Source: Candidatus Kuenenia stuttgartensis
Lineage (GTDB): Bacteria; Planctomycetota; Planctomycetia; Pirellulales; UBA1268
Length of the DNA stretch: 11,149 nucleotides
Direction of reading: 5' to 3'
NCBI GenBank assembly: GCA_945876515.1
Contig: CAMCPF010000053.1
Span: 1-11,149, forward strand
A model generated the notes under the pieces. That model made no database searches, had not been told where the DNA came from, and saw only the letters and a list, made by a program, of their open reading frames with translations. Position 1 is the stretch's first letter; each line of letters begins with the position of its first letter. The position numbers were made by a program, and so were the translations under genes. This document shows, piece after piece, positions 1 to 7,628 of the stretch.

Positions 1-54
1 GCCGAACTGGCGAATCTCGGAGGGCTGGAGACGGCGGACAGCGCGAGTTGCCAT
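1..54 (-). CDS. rpoB: RNA polymerase beta subunit, N-terminal 18 codons only
   Basis: The window edge cuts this gene after 18 codons. The visible residues begin MATRAVRRLQPSEIRQFG, which resembles the start of bacterial RpoB, and the position directly after rplL is where rpoB lies in most bacteria. The product would be the beta subunit of DNA-dependent RNA polymerase. A GAGGAG element lies 11 bases before the ATG, a rather long but usable SD spacing. A 253-base spacer with its own candidate promoter separates it from rplL. The identity rests on synteny plus a short peptide, so the context carries most of the weight. Confidence 0.85.
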   Translation of the reverse strand, partial: MATRAVRRLQPSEIRQFG

Positions 55-121
55 AGAGAAATCGACTCCTCGAGATGAAGGATGGCGAGGGAGCGGCAGA
101 ACGAAAGACAGTCAACCGACG

Positions 122-154
122 CCCAGTGGTGCTGCAGAACATGCCGCACCAGGG
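122..154 (-). promoter_or_regulatory. Stem-loop in the rpoB leader
   Basis: On the minus strand TGGTGC pairs with GCACCA. Above that, past a G-A mismatch, GCA pairs with TGC around a TGTTC loop. Outside it, CCC can pair with GGG across a CT bulge. It sits between the candidate rpoB promoter and the rpoB start. No U-run follows, so it is not an intrinsic terminator. A role in processing or in rpoB control is only inference. Confidence 0.35.
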
Positions 155-245
155 AAACAGGAGACAGACAACAGGCAGGGAGCGAACGCTGGCGCCCACG
201 GCATGGAGCGACGGCCGCGAAGCCGGAGAGGATGATCTTGCAAAA

Positions 246-274
246 ACTATACCGTTTTTATCACGCCCGGTAAA
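246..274 (-). promoter_or_regulatory. Candidate sigma70 promoter for rpoB
   Basis: TTTACC (274-269) and TATAGT (251-246) are separated by exactly 17 bases. The -10 hexamer matches TATAAT at five of six positions and the surrounding DNA is unusually AT-rich for this window. Transcription would start near 239 and give a leader of about 185 bases before rpoB. The bases between the rplL stop and this element show no clear terminator, so this would be an internal promoter that lets rpoB be expressed partly apart from the ribosomal protein genes. Confidence 0.5.
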
Positions 275-307
275 ACCGCGGCGAAAAAACGGCGTTTCCA
301 GTGGTTT

Positions 308-727
308 TTACTTGATCGAGACCTTCGCCTTGGCTTCCTCGAGCTCCTTGGCGAGCTTCTCGGCGTCTTCCTTCGAGATGCCCTCCTTGACCTTCGCAGG
401 AGCGCCCTCGACGAGATCCTTCGCCTCCTTGAGGCCAAGGCCCGTCGCAGCCCGGACGACCTTGATCACGCCGATCTTGTTGTCACCGAAGCTCTCGAGA
501 ACGACGTCGAACTCGGTCTTCTCGGCAGCGGCCTCGCCGCCACCGCCGCCGCCGGCGCCGGCCGGAGCGGCCATCATGACGGCGCCACCGGCGGCCGGCT
601 TGATGCCATGAACCTCATCGAGGTAATCGGAGAGTTCCTTGGCGGCCTTCAGGGTCAGCCCGACGATCTTGTCGCCGAGTGCCTTGGTGTCGGTGGAGAA
701 TTCACGAGTCGCTTCAGCCGTTGCCAT
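308..727 (-). CDS. rplL: 50S ribosomal protein L7/L12
   Basis: L7/L12 forms the flexible ribosomal stalk as dimers bound to L10, and it recruits and stimulates the translational GTPases, including EF-Tu. The 139-residue product has an N-terminal dimerisation domain (about 10-47), an Ala/Gly-rich hinge with a run of Gly (48-69) and the conserved C-terminal domain (70-139) starting [20 protein letters not shown]. It is longer than the usual 120-130 residues, mainly from the N-terminal leader and the hinge. AAAGGA lies 9 bases before the ATG as SD. An unusually long 231-base spacer follows rplJ and contains a candidate promoter, which may help make L12 in excess over L10. Confidence 0.97.
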   Translation of the reverse strand: MATAEATREFSTDTKALGDKIVGLTLKAAKELSDYLDEVHGIKPAAGGAVMMAAPAGAGGGGGGEAAAEKTEFDVVLESFGDNKIGVIKVVRAATGLGLKEAKDLVEGAPAKVKEGISKEDAEKLAKELEEAKAKVSIK

Positions 728-867
728 CGCTCCGGATCCTTTCCCTTCGAGTGCAGCGACCTTCCGACTACCGGAGGCCGCTCATGGTGGTGGTTGTGTG
801 GTCTGTTGACGGTGCCGCGGGGGGCGGCAGCGATCCGGTGCACAGTGCCCGAACCGCCGAGCCCCCC

Positions 868-876
868 GTTATACCA
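868..876 (-). promoter_or_regulatory. Candidate extended -10 promoter for rplL
   Basis: The minus strand reads TGG followed by TATAAC, an extended -10 element (TGn-TATAAT) with five of six core matches, next to an A-rich tract. The best -35 candidate at normal spacing is poor. It lies in the 231-base rplJ-rplL spacer (728-958), about 140 bases before the rplL start. No gene is visible in that spacer. The rest holds GC-rich hairpin potential only. Confidence 0.4.
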
Positions 877-953
877 CGAATTTTTTCGGGGTGAAGACCC
901 AGCCAAGAAATCGCCTGGGAACTCCTTGCTCCGAGGCCGTCCGGCGGGCATCC

Positions 954-968
954 CGGGGTCAGGCCCCG
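954..968 (-). other. Hairpin enclosing the rplJ stop codon
   Basis: CGGGG pairs with CCCCG around a CCTGA loop that contains the TGA stop of rplJ. There is no U-run, so it is not an intrinsic terminator. It could slow or protect the 3' end of the L10 message, but at this GC content a five-pair hairpin is weak evidence. Confidence 0.3.
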
Positions 969-1504
969 CCCGAGTCCCCCGCCTTCTCCAGGTCTTCGAC
1001 GCGGGACGCGATCTGCCCGGCCAAGGCTCCGCCGGCCGAGAGAATCTGCCCGGATAGCAGCGCCCCCAGGGAGTTGATCTGGCCCGACAGGATCGAGAGT
1101 TGCTCGCCTCGGGTCGGCCACTTCGCCACTCGCTGGACGTCGGCAGCGGCCAGGCGACTTCCGTCCATCGCCCCGCCGCGGCACTCGAAGCCTTCGAACT
1201 CCTTGTCGCCGGCGATGCGGTCGATCTCCTTCGCAAGATCGACCACGTCCTCGCCGCCCCAAGCAAGCGCCAACATCCCGGCGGCGTCGGTCATCGCCGG
1301 CTCCAGCGGGGTGCCTGCCGTGGCTCGGCGGGCCAGGCTGTTCTTCACCAACTGGAGGTGGATCTGCTTCTTTCGCAGCGTGTGCCGCAGCCGCGTGGTC
1401 TTTTGGGCGTCGAGCCGACCCAAGCTGACCACAACCACATCGCCCACTGTCTGGAGGCGGTGCTTGAGGTCGTCAACCAGCATGTCCTTGATGGCCTTGC
1501 TCAT
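959..1504 (-). CDS. rplJ: 50S ribosomal protein L10
   Basis: L10 anchors the L12 dimers to 23S rRNA at the base of the stalk; in many bacteria the L10-L12 complex also represses its own mRNA. The 181-residue product has the family's N-terminal domain, including the conserved VKNSLARRA segment at about residues 53-61, and a C-terminal helix (about 130-175) that should bind L12. Its sequence there is rich in repeated SGQI/AGQI-like turns (140-165). The end is short and Gly-rich. AGGA lies 11 bases before the ATG. The gap to rplA is only 43 bases, so there is little room for a folded L10 leader of the E. coli type. Confidence 0.96.
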   Translation of the reverse strand: MSKAIKDMLVDDLKHRLQTVGDVVVVSLGRLDAQKTTRLRHTLRKKQIHLQLVKNSLARRATAGTPLEPAMTDAAGMLALAWGGEDVVDLAKEIDRIAGDKEFEGFECRGGAMDGSRLAAADVQRVAKWPTRGEQLSILSGQINSLGALLSGQILSAGGALAGQIASRVEDLEKAGDSGGA

Positions 1505-1547
1505 GGCGGTGAAATCCTGTCTGGGGTTTGTCGGGAGAGGCTCGAGG

Positions 1548-2237
1548 TCAGCCAGCCACGCGCACGCCGGGCGTCATGGTTCCGGAAATGGAGACGCTCT
1601 TGAGATACTGGCCGCGAACGCTGGAGGGCTGCATGCCCATGATGTGATTGAGAAACGCCTTGATGTTGTCGGCGAGTTTGGCTTGCTCGAAGCTCATCTT
1701 GCCCACCACGGCGTGCACGATGCCCGTCGGGTCGTTGCGAAACTCGACCTTGCCGGCCTTGTACTCGCTGACGGTCTTCTTGATGTCGGCCGTCACGGTG
1801 CCGGCTCGCGGGCTGGGCATCAAGCCGCGCGGCCCAAGCACCTTCCCGAGCGGGCCGACCAGACCCATCATGTCGGGAGCGGCGATGCAGACGTCGAAAT
1901 CGGTCCAGCCTTCCTTGATCTTCTTGGCCAGATCATCGGCGCCTACCTCCTCAGCGCCGGCGGCACGGGCGTCTTCGGCCAGGTTGCCCTTGGCGAACAC
2001 CACCACCCGCTTCGACTTGCCGATGCCGTGCGGCAAGACGAGCGAGCCGCGGATGATCTGATCGGCCTGCTTGGGGTCGATCCCCAGCCGCACGTGGATC
2101 TCGACCGTTTGGTCGAACTTGGGGGCGGGAAACTTCTTGAGCACCGCCACAGCCTCGTCGAGGGGCAGCGGGGCGTCGGTCGAGGGCAGGACGGCGTGAG
2201 CCGCCCGCATACGCTTGGTCTTGGCGACGAGGGTCAT
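1548..2237 (-). CDS. rplA: 50S ribosomal protein L1
   Basis: L1 binds 23S rRNA at the mobile L1 stalk beside the E site and helps release deacylated tRNA; it often represses the rplK-rplA message. The 229-residue protein is a normal length. The signature [20 protein letters not shown] is present at about residues 128-147. The N-terminal KTKRMR segment (6-11) aligns with the start of known L1 proteins, which supports this ATG. No SD is visible: the 47 bases between rplK and this start are pyrimidine-rich on the coding strand. Translation may depend on rplK translation or an SD-independent route. Confidence 0.97.
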   Translation of the reverse strand: MTLVAKTKRMRAAHAVLPSTDAPLPLDEAVAVLKKFPAPKFDQTVEIHVRLGIDPKQADQIIRGSLVLPHGIGKSKRVVVFAKGNLAEDARAAGAEEVGADDLAKKIKEGWTDFDVCIAAPDMMGLVGPLGKVLGPRGLMPSPRAGTVTADIKKTVSEYKAGKVEFRNDPTGIVHAVVGKMSFEQAKLADNIKAFLNHIMGMQPSSVRGQYLKSVSISGTMTPGVRVAG

Positions 2238-2284
2238 GATGGTGCCGGGGGAGGGGAGACGGAAGCCTGGGGAGGAATGATGTT

Positions 2285-2710
2285 TCAGCCTTCGACCGTG
2301 ATGCCCATGCTGCGAGCGGTGCCTTCGACCATCCGCCGGGCATGAACCGCGTCGCGGGCATTGAGGTCGGCGGTTTTCAGGCGGACGATCTCGTCCACCT
2401 GGGCCATGGTGACCTTGCCGACCTTGTCCTTGTTCGGCACGCCCGACCCCTTGGCCAGCCCGGCAGCCTTCTTGAGCAGCGCGGCCGCCGGTGGGCTCTT
2501 CGTGACGAACTCGAACGAGCGGTCGTTGTAGACCGTGACCACGACCGGGATCGGCATCCCGCCCGCCTCGCGGGTCCGGTCGTTGAACTGCTGCACGAAC
2601 TGCCCGAGGTTGATGCCGAACCGGCCCAACGAGGTGCCCACCGGGGGCGCGGGAGTGGCCTGCCCACCCGGCACCTGGAACTTCGCCTGTCCGACCATCT
2701 GCTTTGCCAT
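2285..2710 (-). CDS. rplK: 50S ribosomal protein L11
   Basis: L11 binds the GTPase-associated region of 23S rRNA and contacts elongation factors and RelA-type sensors. The 141-residue product is full length. The Pro-rich N-terminal switch region reads [16 protein letters not shown] (20-35). Here TS replaces the PA found in PPVGPALG of many bacteria. The RNA-binding C-terminal domain covers about 70-141. GAGGA lies six bases before the ATG, a good SD. A 58-base gap separates it from nusG, and the order nusG-rplK-rplA is standard. Confidence 0.97.
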   Translation of the reverse strand: MAKQMVGQAKFQVPGGQATPAPPVGTSLGRFGINLGQFVQQFNDRTREAGGMPIPVVVTVYNDRSFEFVTKSPPAAALLKKAAGLAKGSGVPNKDKVGKVTMAQVDEIVRLKTADLNARDAVHARRMVEGTARSMGITVEG

Positions 2711-2768
2711 CGCTCGTCCTCGCTCGTGTTCGCCGCCTGCCGCGGTCTCGTGTGCCTGCTAGGCCTTT

Positions 2769-3563
2769 TCAGACCGATTCAATCTGCCAGTATTCGATGT
2801 CGACCGGCGTGGAGCGACCGAAGATGCTCAGCATCACCGTCACCCGGCCGTTGGATTCGTCGATCTGCTCGACTTCACCCTCGAAGTTCTCGAAGGTGCC
2901 TTCGTTGATCTTCACCCGATCGCCCTTCTTGAAGTTGATCTTCAGCCGCGGAGCCTCGGCCGCCGTCTCTTCCTTCTTGTTGAGCAGTTTGGCCACGTCC
3001 TGCGGCAGCATCGGGCTGGGTCGGCCCGCCGAGCCGGTGAAGTCGCCGATGCCTCCCGTCTCCCGCACGAGATACCACGTCTCGTCGGTCAGCGCCATCT
3101 GGACGAGGATGTAACCGGGATACAACTTGCGGGAGACGACCCGCTTCTTGCCCCCCTTGAAATCCGTGACCTGCTCCTTGGGAACGATCACTTCGCCGAA
3201 CTGGTCGCCCATGCCCTGAAGCGAGATCCGACGCAGGAGCGTCTCGCGGATGGAGTCCTCTCGGTTGCTCTGCACCTTGAGGATGAACCACTGCATGTCA
3301 GCCGCCGGCTTGGCCGACCGCTCGGGCATCAGCTCCTCGACGGGCCGCGCGTCTTCGTCTCCCTCGAACGGATCCGCAAGTTCGACGGGGCCATCGTCCT
3401 CCACATCGTCACCCCCGTCGGGGGCGGGGCCGGCGGCGATCGCCTGATCCGCAGGAGGGACCTGGACGGGTTCCGCCGCAGCGGCCTCGATCGGAGGCAT
3501 CGATCTCTCGTCTTCGTGTTCGGCTGACTGGTCGTTCATGGTGTTCGTCCGCCCAGGGGCCAT
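2769..3563 (-). CDS. nusG: Transcription elongation/antitermination factor NusG, with acidic N-terminal extension
   Basis: NusG binds the RNA polymerase clamp and, through its KOW domain, can link polymerase to ribosomes or Rho. The NGN domain runs from about residue 90 (MQWFILKVQSNRED) to 196 and includes KLYPGYILVQM at 146-156. The KOW domain covers about 210-264 with FKKGDRVKI and the ending DIEYWQIESV. The first 89 residues have no counterpart in the 181-residue E. coli protein; they are rich in Asp, Glu, Ala and Pro and look disordered. The start is uncertain: the ATG at 3563 has AGGGGG six bases upstream, while the ATG at 3539 (residue 9) is also possible. The gap to secE is 15 bases with the longer start. 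Confidence 0.95.
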   Translation of the reverse strand: MAPGRTNTMNDQSAEHEDERSMPPIEAAAAEPVQVPPADQAIAAGPAPDGGDDVEDDGPVELADPFEGDEDARPVEELMPERSAKPAADMQWFILKVQSNREDSIRETLLRRISLQGMGDQFGEVIVPKEQVTDFKGGKKRVVSRKLYPGYILVQMALTDETWYLVRETGGIGDFTGSAGRPSPMLPQDVAKLLNKKEETAAEAPRLKINFKKGDRVKINEGTFENFEGEVEQIDESNGRVTVMLSIFGRSTPVDIEYWQIESV

Positions 3564-3578
3564 CGGGGCCCCCTGGAG

Positions 3579-4070
3579 CTACAGGCCCGAGCCTCCCCCG
3601 GTGAACAGGGACCACAGTTTCGCGGGATGGAGCAGAAAGCCCCAGAACAGGTCGAACGCCGCCAGCAGGAAGGCCAGCGCGAAGATCAGGAAGATGACGA
3701 CCGCGGAACTGCGAACCACCTCGCCTGCCGTCGGCCACGACACCTTCGCCATCTCGGCCTCGACCGCAATCAGGAACTCGGCGAACCGCGGGATATTGAC
3801 GATCCGAAAGCAGAGCCAGAGGCCTGCCGCCAAGAGCGCCCCGGGCACCGCGAACCGCAGCAATCCGAGATCCGGCCCAGTCGCCTCCCCGGAGGCCAGG
3901 CCGGTGATCACCTGCGCCAGCTGCCACGCACCGATGCCCACGATCAAGGCCAACGCCGCGAAGGTCACCTGGCGCGTGACGCGGCCCTGGCTCCACTTGT
4001 ACAGGGAGAAACTGAGCATCTCCCCCAACAGGGATCCGGCCCGCGCCTGGTTGTTCTGCATAGCTGCCAT
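3579..4070 (-). CDS. secE: Preprotein translocase subunit SecE, three membrane segments
   Basis: SecE clamps SecY in the Sec translocon of the inner membrane. With the start at 4070 the product has 163 residues. It has two extra hydrophobic segments (about 36-56 and 72-92), the conserved amphipathic SecE helix (PRFAEFLIAVEAEMAKVSWP, 94-113) and the final membrane segment (120-147). The open frame continues upstream to 4193, but that start lies inside tRNA-Trp, so it is rejected. The choice between ATG 4070 and ATG 4061 is open; the best SD-like sequence (GGAAG) is 13 bases before 4070. Three membrane segments match the E. coli form rather than the short one-segment SecE of many bacteria. Its place before nusG is standard. 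Confidence 0.92.
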   Translation of the reverse strand: MAAMQNNQARAGSLLGEMLSFSLYKWSQGRVTRQVTFAALALIVGIGAWQLAQVITGLASGEATGPDLGLLRFAVPGALLAAGLWLCFRIVNIPRFAEFLIAVEAEMAKVSWPTAGEVVRSSAVVIFLIFALAFLLAAFDLFWGFLLHPAKLWSLFTGGGSGL

Positions 4071-4166
4071 CGACTTGTTATCGCTTCCGAACCGTTCGCC
4101 CAGCCTCTTGCCCGGCCCCTCGCCCAACCGCGACGCGTCCGGGCGACGAGTCGCGGGAAACACCTG

Positions 4167-4239
4167 CAGGGGCGGCGGGGATCGAACTCGCAACCTCTGG
4201 TTTTGGAGACCAGCGCTCTGCCAGTTGAGCTACGCCCCT
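4167..4239 (-). tRNA. tRNA-Trp (anticodon CCA)
   Basis: The 73-base cloverleaf has a perfect acceptor stem AGGGGCG/CGCCCCT, discriminator G, an anticodon stem CTGGT/ACCAG and loop CTCCAAA, which places CCA at 34-36. The T-arm carries GTTCGATC. The 3' CCA is not encoded. It lies between tuf and secE. A position just before secE-nusG is common for tRNA-Trp. Confidence 0.97.
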
Positions 4240-4243
4240 GTGG

Positions 4244-4273
4244 GCGGCGGCCCGGCATCCGCCGGACCGCCGC
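4244..4273 (-). other. Very stable 13-pair hairpin before tRNA-Trp
   Basis: The two arms GCGGCGGTCCGGC and GCCGGGCCGCCGC pair over 13 positions with one T-G wobble, around a GGAT tetraloop. It ends four bases before the tRNA 5' end. No U-run follows. It may be a processing signal that separates the tuf message from the tRNA, or a pause site; this is inference. The rest of the 108-base tuf-tRNA spacer (4240-4347) shows no gene. Confidence 0.55.
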
Positions 4274-4308
4274 ATCCCAATGCTACACCACGTTCGAAGC
4301 ACCTCCGG

Positions 4309-4320
4309 GGGCCGAAGCCC
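4309..4320 (-). other. TTCG-loop hairpin downstream of tuf
   Basis: GGGC and GCCC close a TTCG tetraloop, about 28 bases after the tuf stop. UUCG loops are very stable in RNA and common at transcript 3' ends, but no U-run follows, so this is at most a 3'-end stabiliser or a Rho-type end. Confidence 0.35.
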
Positions 4321-4347
4321 GAGCGACCACACTCACCCCAGGCTCAC

Positions 4348-5547
<1,200 letters not shown>

Positions 5548-5606
5548 GCGCTCTCCTGCTTTCTCCTCGAGAGTGAAAAACCGAACGGTGACTGGTGGAA
5601 CGTGCG

Positions 5607-5623
5607 GCCGCCCTTCGGGCGAC
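5607..5623 (-). other. Hairpin in the tuf leader
   Basis: GTCGCCC and GGGCGGC form seven pairs (one T-G) around a GAA loop, 60-76 bases before the tuf start, in the 118-base spacer between tRNA-Thr and tuf. It could be a processing stop after the tRNA. No promoter is evident in this spacer. Confidence 0.4.
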
Positions 5624-5665
5624 GGGATCGTGATCTCGCACCCCGCGCCGCGGTGGCTCGGGAAG

Positions 5666-5738
5666 AGCTGCTGAAGGGACTTGAACCCTTGACCTCGTCC
5701 TTACCAAGGACGTGCTCTACCAACTGAGCTACAGCAGC
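5666..5738 (-). tRNA. tRNA-Thr (anticodon GGT)
   Basis: A 73-base cloverleaf with acceptor GCTGCTG/CAGCAGC, discriminator T, anticodon stem CGTCC/GGACG and loop TTGGTAA, giving GGT. The T-arm is AAGGG-TTCAAGT-CCCTT. No CCA is encoded. It corresponds by position to E. coli thrT, directly upstream of tuf. Confidence 0.97.
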
Positions 5739-5787
5739 GACGTGGACGGGATTGTTTTCATGGGGCTTGGGGAATGGGGTCTCGCGA

Positions 5788-5858
5788 AGCGGGTAGAGGG
5801 AATCGAACCCTCGTCTTTAGCTTGGAAGGCGATTGCTCTACCATTGAGCTACACCCGC
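5788..5858 (-). tRNA. tRNA-Gly (anticodon TCC) with a mismatched anticodon stem
   Basis: A 71-base cloverleaf with acceptor GCGGGTG/TACCCGC (last pair G-T), discriminator T, D-stem GCTC/GAGC and T-arm GAGGG-TTCGATT-CCCTC. The anticodon loop is CTTCCAA, so the anticodon is TCC. The anticodon stem is ATCGC opposite GCTAA: three pairs form, but 29-41 is C-T and 27-43 is A-A. Everything else is canonical. No CCA is encoded. The position matches E. coli glyT. Confidence 0.92.
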
Positions 5859-5934
5859 GAGGCCGGCCGGCGACAGATCCGACACCCCTGCTCGGGGCGG
5901 CTGTCGGCCTGAGGAGCGCCGAACGGATTGACAA

Positions 5935-6017
5935 TGGGGAGTGCAGGATTCGAACCTGCGAAGGCATAAGCCATCAGATTTACAGTCTGACCCCGTTGGC
6001 CGCTTGGGTAACTCCCC
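5935..6017 (-). tRNA. tRNA-Tyr (anticodon GTA)
   Basis: An 83-base class II tRNA with a long variable arm. The acceptor is GGGGAGT/ACTCCCC with discriminator A, the anticodon stem TCAGA/TCTGA and the loop CTGTAAA, giving GTA. The T-arm is GCAGG-TTCGAAT-CCTGC. No CCA is encoded. The position matches E. coli tyrU. Confidence 0.97.
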
Positions 6018-6145
6018 GCGAGGTGTGGATCGAGTGGGTGCGTGTGTCTCCTGTTGTGCCGGCGCCGGGTCTCAGGCGACGGACCGCGGCTGGTTCCCGG
6101 CACTCCGGCGGCCGCCACCCGACACCGGGGGCGGTCGCCGCGCTG

Positions 6146-6218
6146 AGCTAGCGGCGGGAGTTGAACCCGCAACCTGCTGATTACAAATCAGCTGCTCTGC
6201 CAGTTGAGCTACGCTAGC
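6146..6218 (-). tRNA. tRNA-Thr (anticodon TGT)
   Basis: A 73-base cloverleaf with acceptor GCTAGCG/CGCTAGC, discriminator T, anticodon stem GCTGA/TCAGC and loop TTTGTAA, giving TGT. The T-arm is GCGGG-TTCAACT-CCCGC. No CCA is encoded. It is the first gene of the tRNA-tuf unit and matches E. coli thrU. The 128-base spacer to tRNA-Tyr (6018-6145) is GC-rich and shows no gene. Confidence 0.97.
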
Positions 6219-6244
6219 GGCCGGTCGAAACCGCGAAACACCGA

Positions 6245-6272
6245 AGTGTACGGATTCGCATTTCCCATGCAA
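6245..6272 (-). promoter_or_regulatory. Candidate promoter of the tRNA-tuf unit
   Basis: TTGCAT (6272-6267) and TACACT (6250-6245) are spaced by 16 bases, in a locally AT-richer stretch. The start would fall near 6238, about 20 bases before the first tRNA, a usual distance for a tRNA operon. The match is moderate, but the position is right. Confidence 0.5.
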
Positions 6273-6331
6273 GCCAGCTGAGTTTTGCGGGCTTTTTTCG
6301 TCCGCCCGAGGCGGGTCGCGGGCCGCCGCGC

Positions 6332-6348
6332 GGGCCGGAAGCCGGCCC
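6332..6348 (-). other. Inverted repeat just after the response-regulator gene
   Basis: GGGCCGG and CCGGCCC form seven GC pairs around a CTT loop, three bases after the stop codon. A second short hairpin (CCGCC/GGCGG) follows. Neither has a U-run on this strand; instead there is an A-run. It may stabilise the message end, but it is not a standard intrinsic terminator. Confidence 0.4.
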
Positions 6349-6351
6349 AGT

Positions 6352-7533
6352 TCAGCGAAAAACAAGCTCCACCATCGAGAAATCGTCCTGGAAATCGGCC
6401 GCTCCCGACAGTTCACGGATCCGACCGAGGAGGGTGTCGATCGGTTGCTCACTGCCACCCACCCCGCCCGCCAAGGTCGCCACGAACTCCTGAAAGGGCC
6501 ACATCGACCCGTCCGTTCGACTGATCTCGAACGCCCCGTCGCTGTAGACGAAGAGCCGTGCATCCTCGGGCACCGCCACGTCGGCCGACGGAAACTCCAG
6601 CCCCTCGACCGCCCCGATCAGGGGGCCGTCGGAGTCGAGCAGTCTCCGGCCGCCGTCGGGCCCCAGGAGCAGCGCCGGCGGGTGGCCGCCCCCGGCCCAG
6701 CGGAGCCGCCGGCCGGCCCGGTCGAAGACGCCGTACCAGGCCGTGAAGAACATGTCGTTATGCCGCTCCATCGGGAAGGCGCGATTGAGCGCCGCCAGCA
6801 CCGCCGCCGGATCGTGAAAGTCCGTCTGCGGCAGGGCCTCGCTGCGGATCGCGTTCAGGGCCGACACCGAGAGCAGCGCCGCGCCCACGCCGTGGCCGCA
6901 GACGTCCAGCAGGTAGACGGCGAAGTGCCCGGGGTCGAGGTCGTGGTAGCCGAAAGCGTCGCCCCCGAGCGAGGCCGAGGGGATGAACCTCCAGTCGGCC
7001 CGGATCGGCCCTTCCGGGACGGGCGGCGGCAGGATCGACCGCACGTAGTGGGACGCCGTGGCCAGGTCGCTCGCGAGCACCTCGCGGCTCTTCTGGAGCG
7101 CCGCGAAGGCCTCGTTGCGCTCGAGCAGCGCGGTGTAGCCGCGGGAGTGATACCGCACCCGGGCCACCAGTTCGAGCCGGTCGGGAATCTTGACCACGTA
7201 GTCATTGGCCCCCACCGCGAAGGCCTCGGCCTTCACGGCCGGATCCTCCTTGGTGGAGAGCACGATCACGGGCACGTCCCGCAGCCGCTCGTCAGCTCGA
7301 TAGCGGCGCACGAGTTCGAGGCCGTCGAGTTCCGGCATCACGAGATCCTGAAGGATCACGGTCGGCGCCACCTCGGCGGCCTTGGCCAGAGCGGCCTGGG
7401 CATCTCTGCAGAAGTGAAACGCCAGCCCTTCTTCCCCGGCCAGCATCCGCCGCACGGCCTCGCCGATGATCGGCTGGTCGTCGACCACCAGCACGGTCGG
7501 GCCGCGGGACGCGGGCGTGGCGGGAATGGCCAT
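6352..7533 (-). CDS. Response regulator fused to a PP2C/SpoIIE-type serine phosphatase
   Basis: This is probably a two-component output protein whose phosphorylated receiver controls a phosphatase, as in RsbU/RssB-like and partner-switch systems. The receiver domain (about 12-130) has the acidic pair Asp18-Asp19, phosphoacceptor Asp63 (LQDLVMP), Thr94 and Lys115. A helical linker (about 134-168) follows. The phosphatase domain (about 175-393) shows GGD at 190-192, LLDVCGHG at 208-215, GGGHPP at 281-286, YSDG at 330-333 and DD at 383-384, so its metal site looks complete. No DNA-binding domain is seen, and no histidine kinase or anti-sigma partner lies in the window. No SD is obvious before the ATG. 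A 95-base gap separates it from the mpsC-type gene; co-transcription is possible. Confidence 0.93.
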   Translation of the reverse strand: MAIPATPASRGPTVLVVDDQPIIGEAVRRMLAGEEGLAFHFCRDAQAALAKAAEVAPTVILQDLVMPELDGLELVRRYRADERLRDVPVIVLSTKEDPAVKAEAFAVGANDYVVKIPDRLELVARVRYHSRGYTALLERNEAFAALQKSREVLASDLATASHYVRSILPPPVPEGPIRADWRFIPSASLGGDAFGYHDLDPGHFAVYLLDVCGHGVGAALLSVSALNAIRSEALPQTDFHDPAAVLAALNRAFPMERHNDMFFTAWYGVFDRAGRRLRWAGGGHPPALLLGPDGGRRLLDSDGPLIGAVEGLEFPSADVAVPEDARLFVYSDGAFEISRTDGSMWPFQEFVATLAGGVGGSEQPIDTLLGRIRELSGAADFQDDFSMVELVFR

Positions 7534-7628
7534 GGCAGCTCGGCGGGAGTCGCCCCGGAGTTTTCGGGGGGCCGTCGGAGGCTACCATACGGCTCCCCGT
7601 CCCCGCGGACCGCCCCGGGGCCGATCGC

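Noticed and set aside
891..2345. 484-codon open frame on the plus strand
   Set aside because: It lies opposite rplJ and rplA and shows no recognisable domain.
4071..4193. Upstream extension of secE
   Set aside because: The first codons fall within tRNA-Trp and the added residues do not look like SecE.
6281..6300. Intrinsic terminator after the response regulator
   Set aside because: The T-run here lies on the plus strand; the minus strand, which carries the gene, has A at this position.
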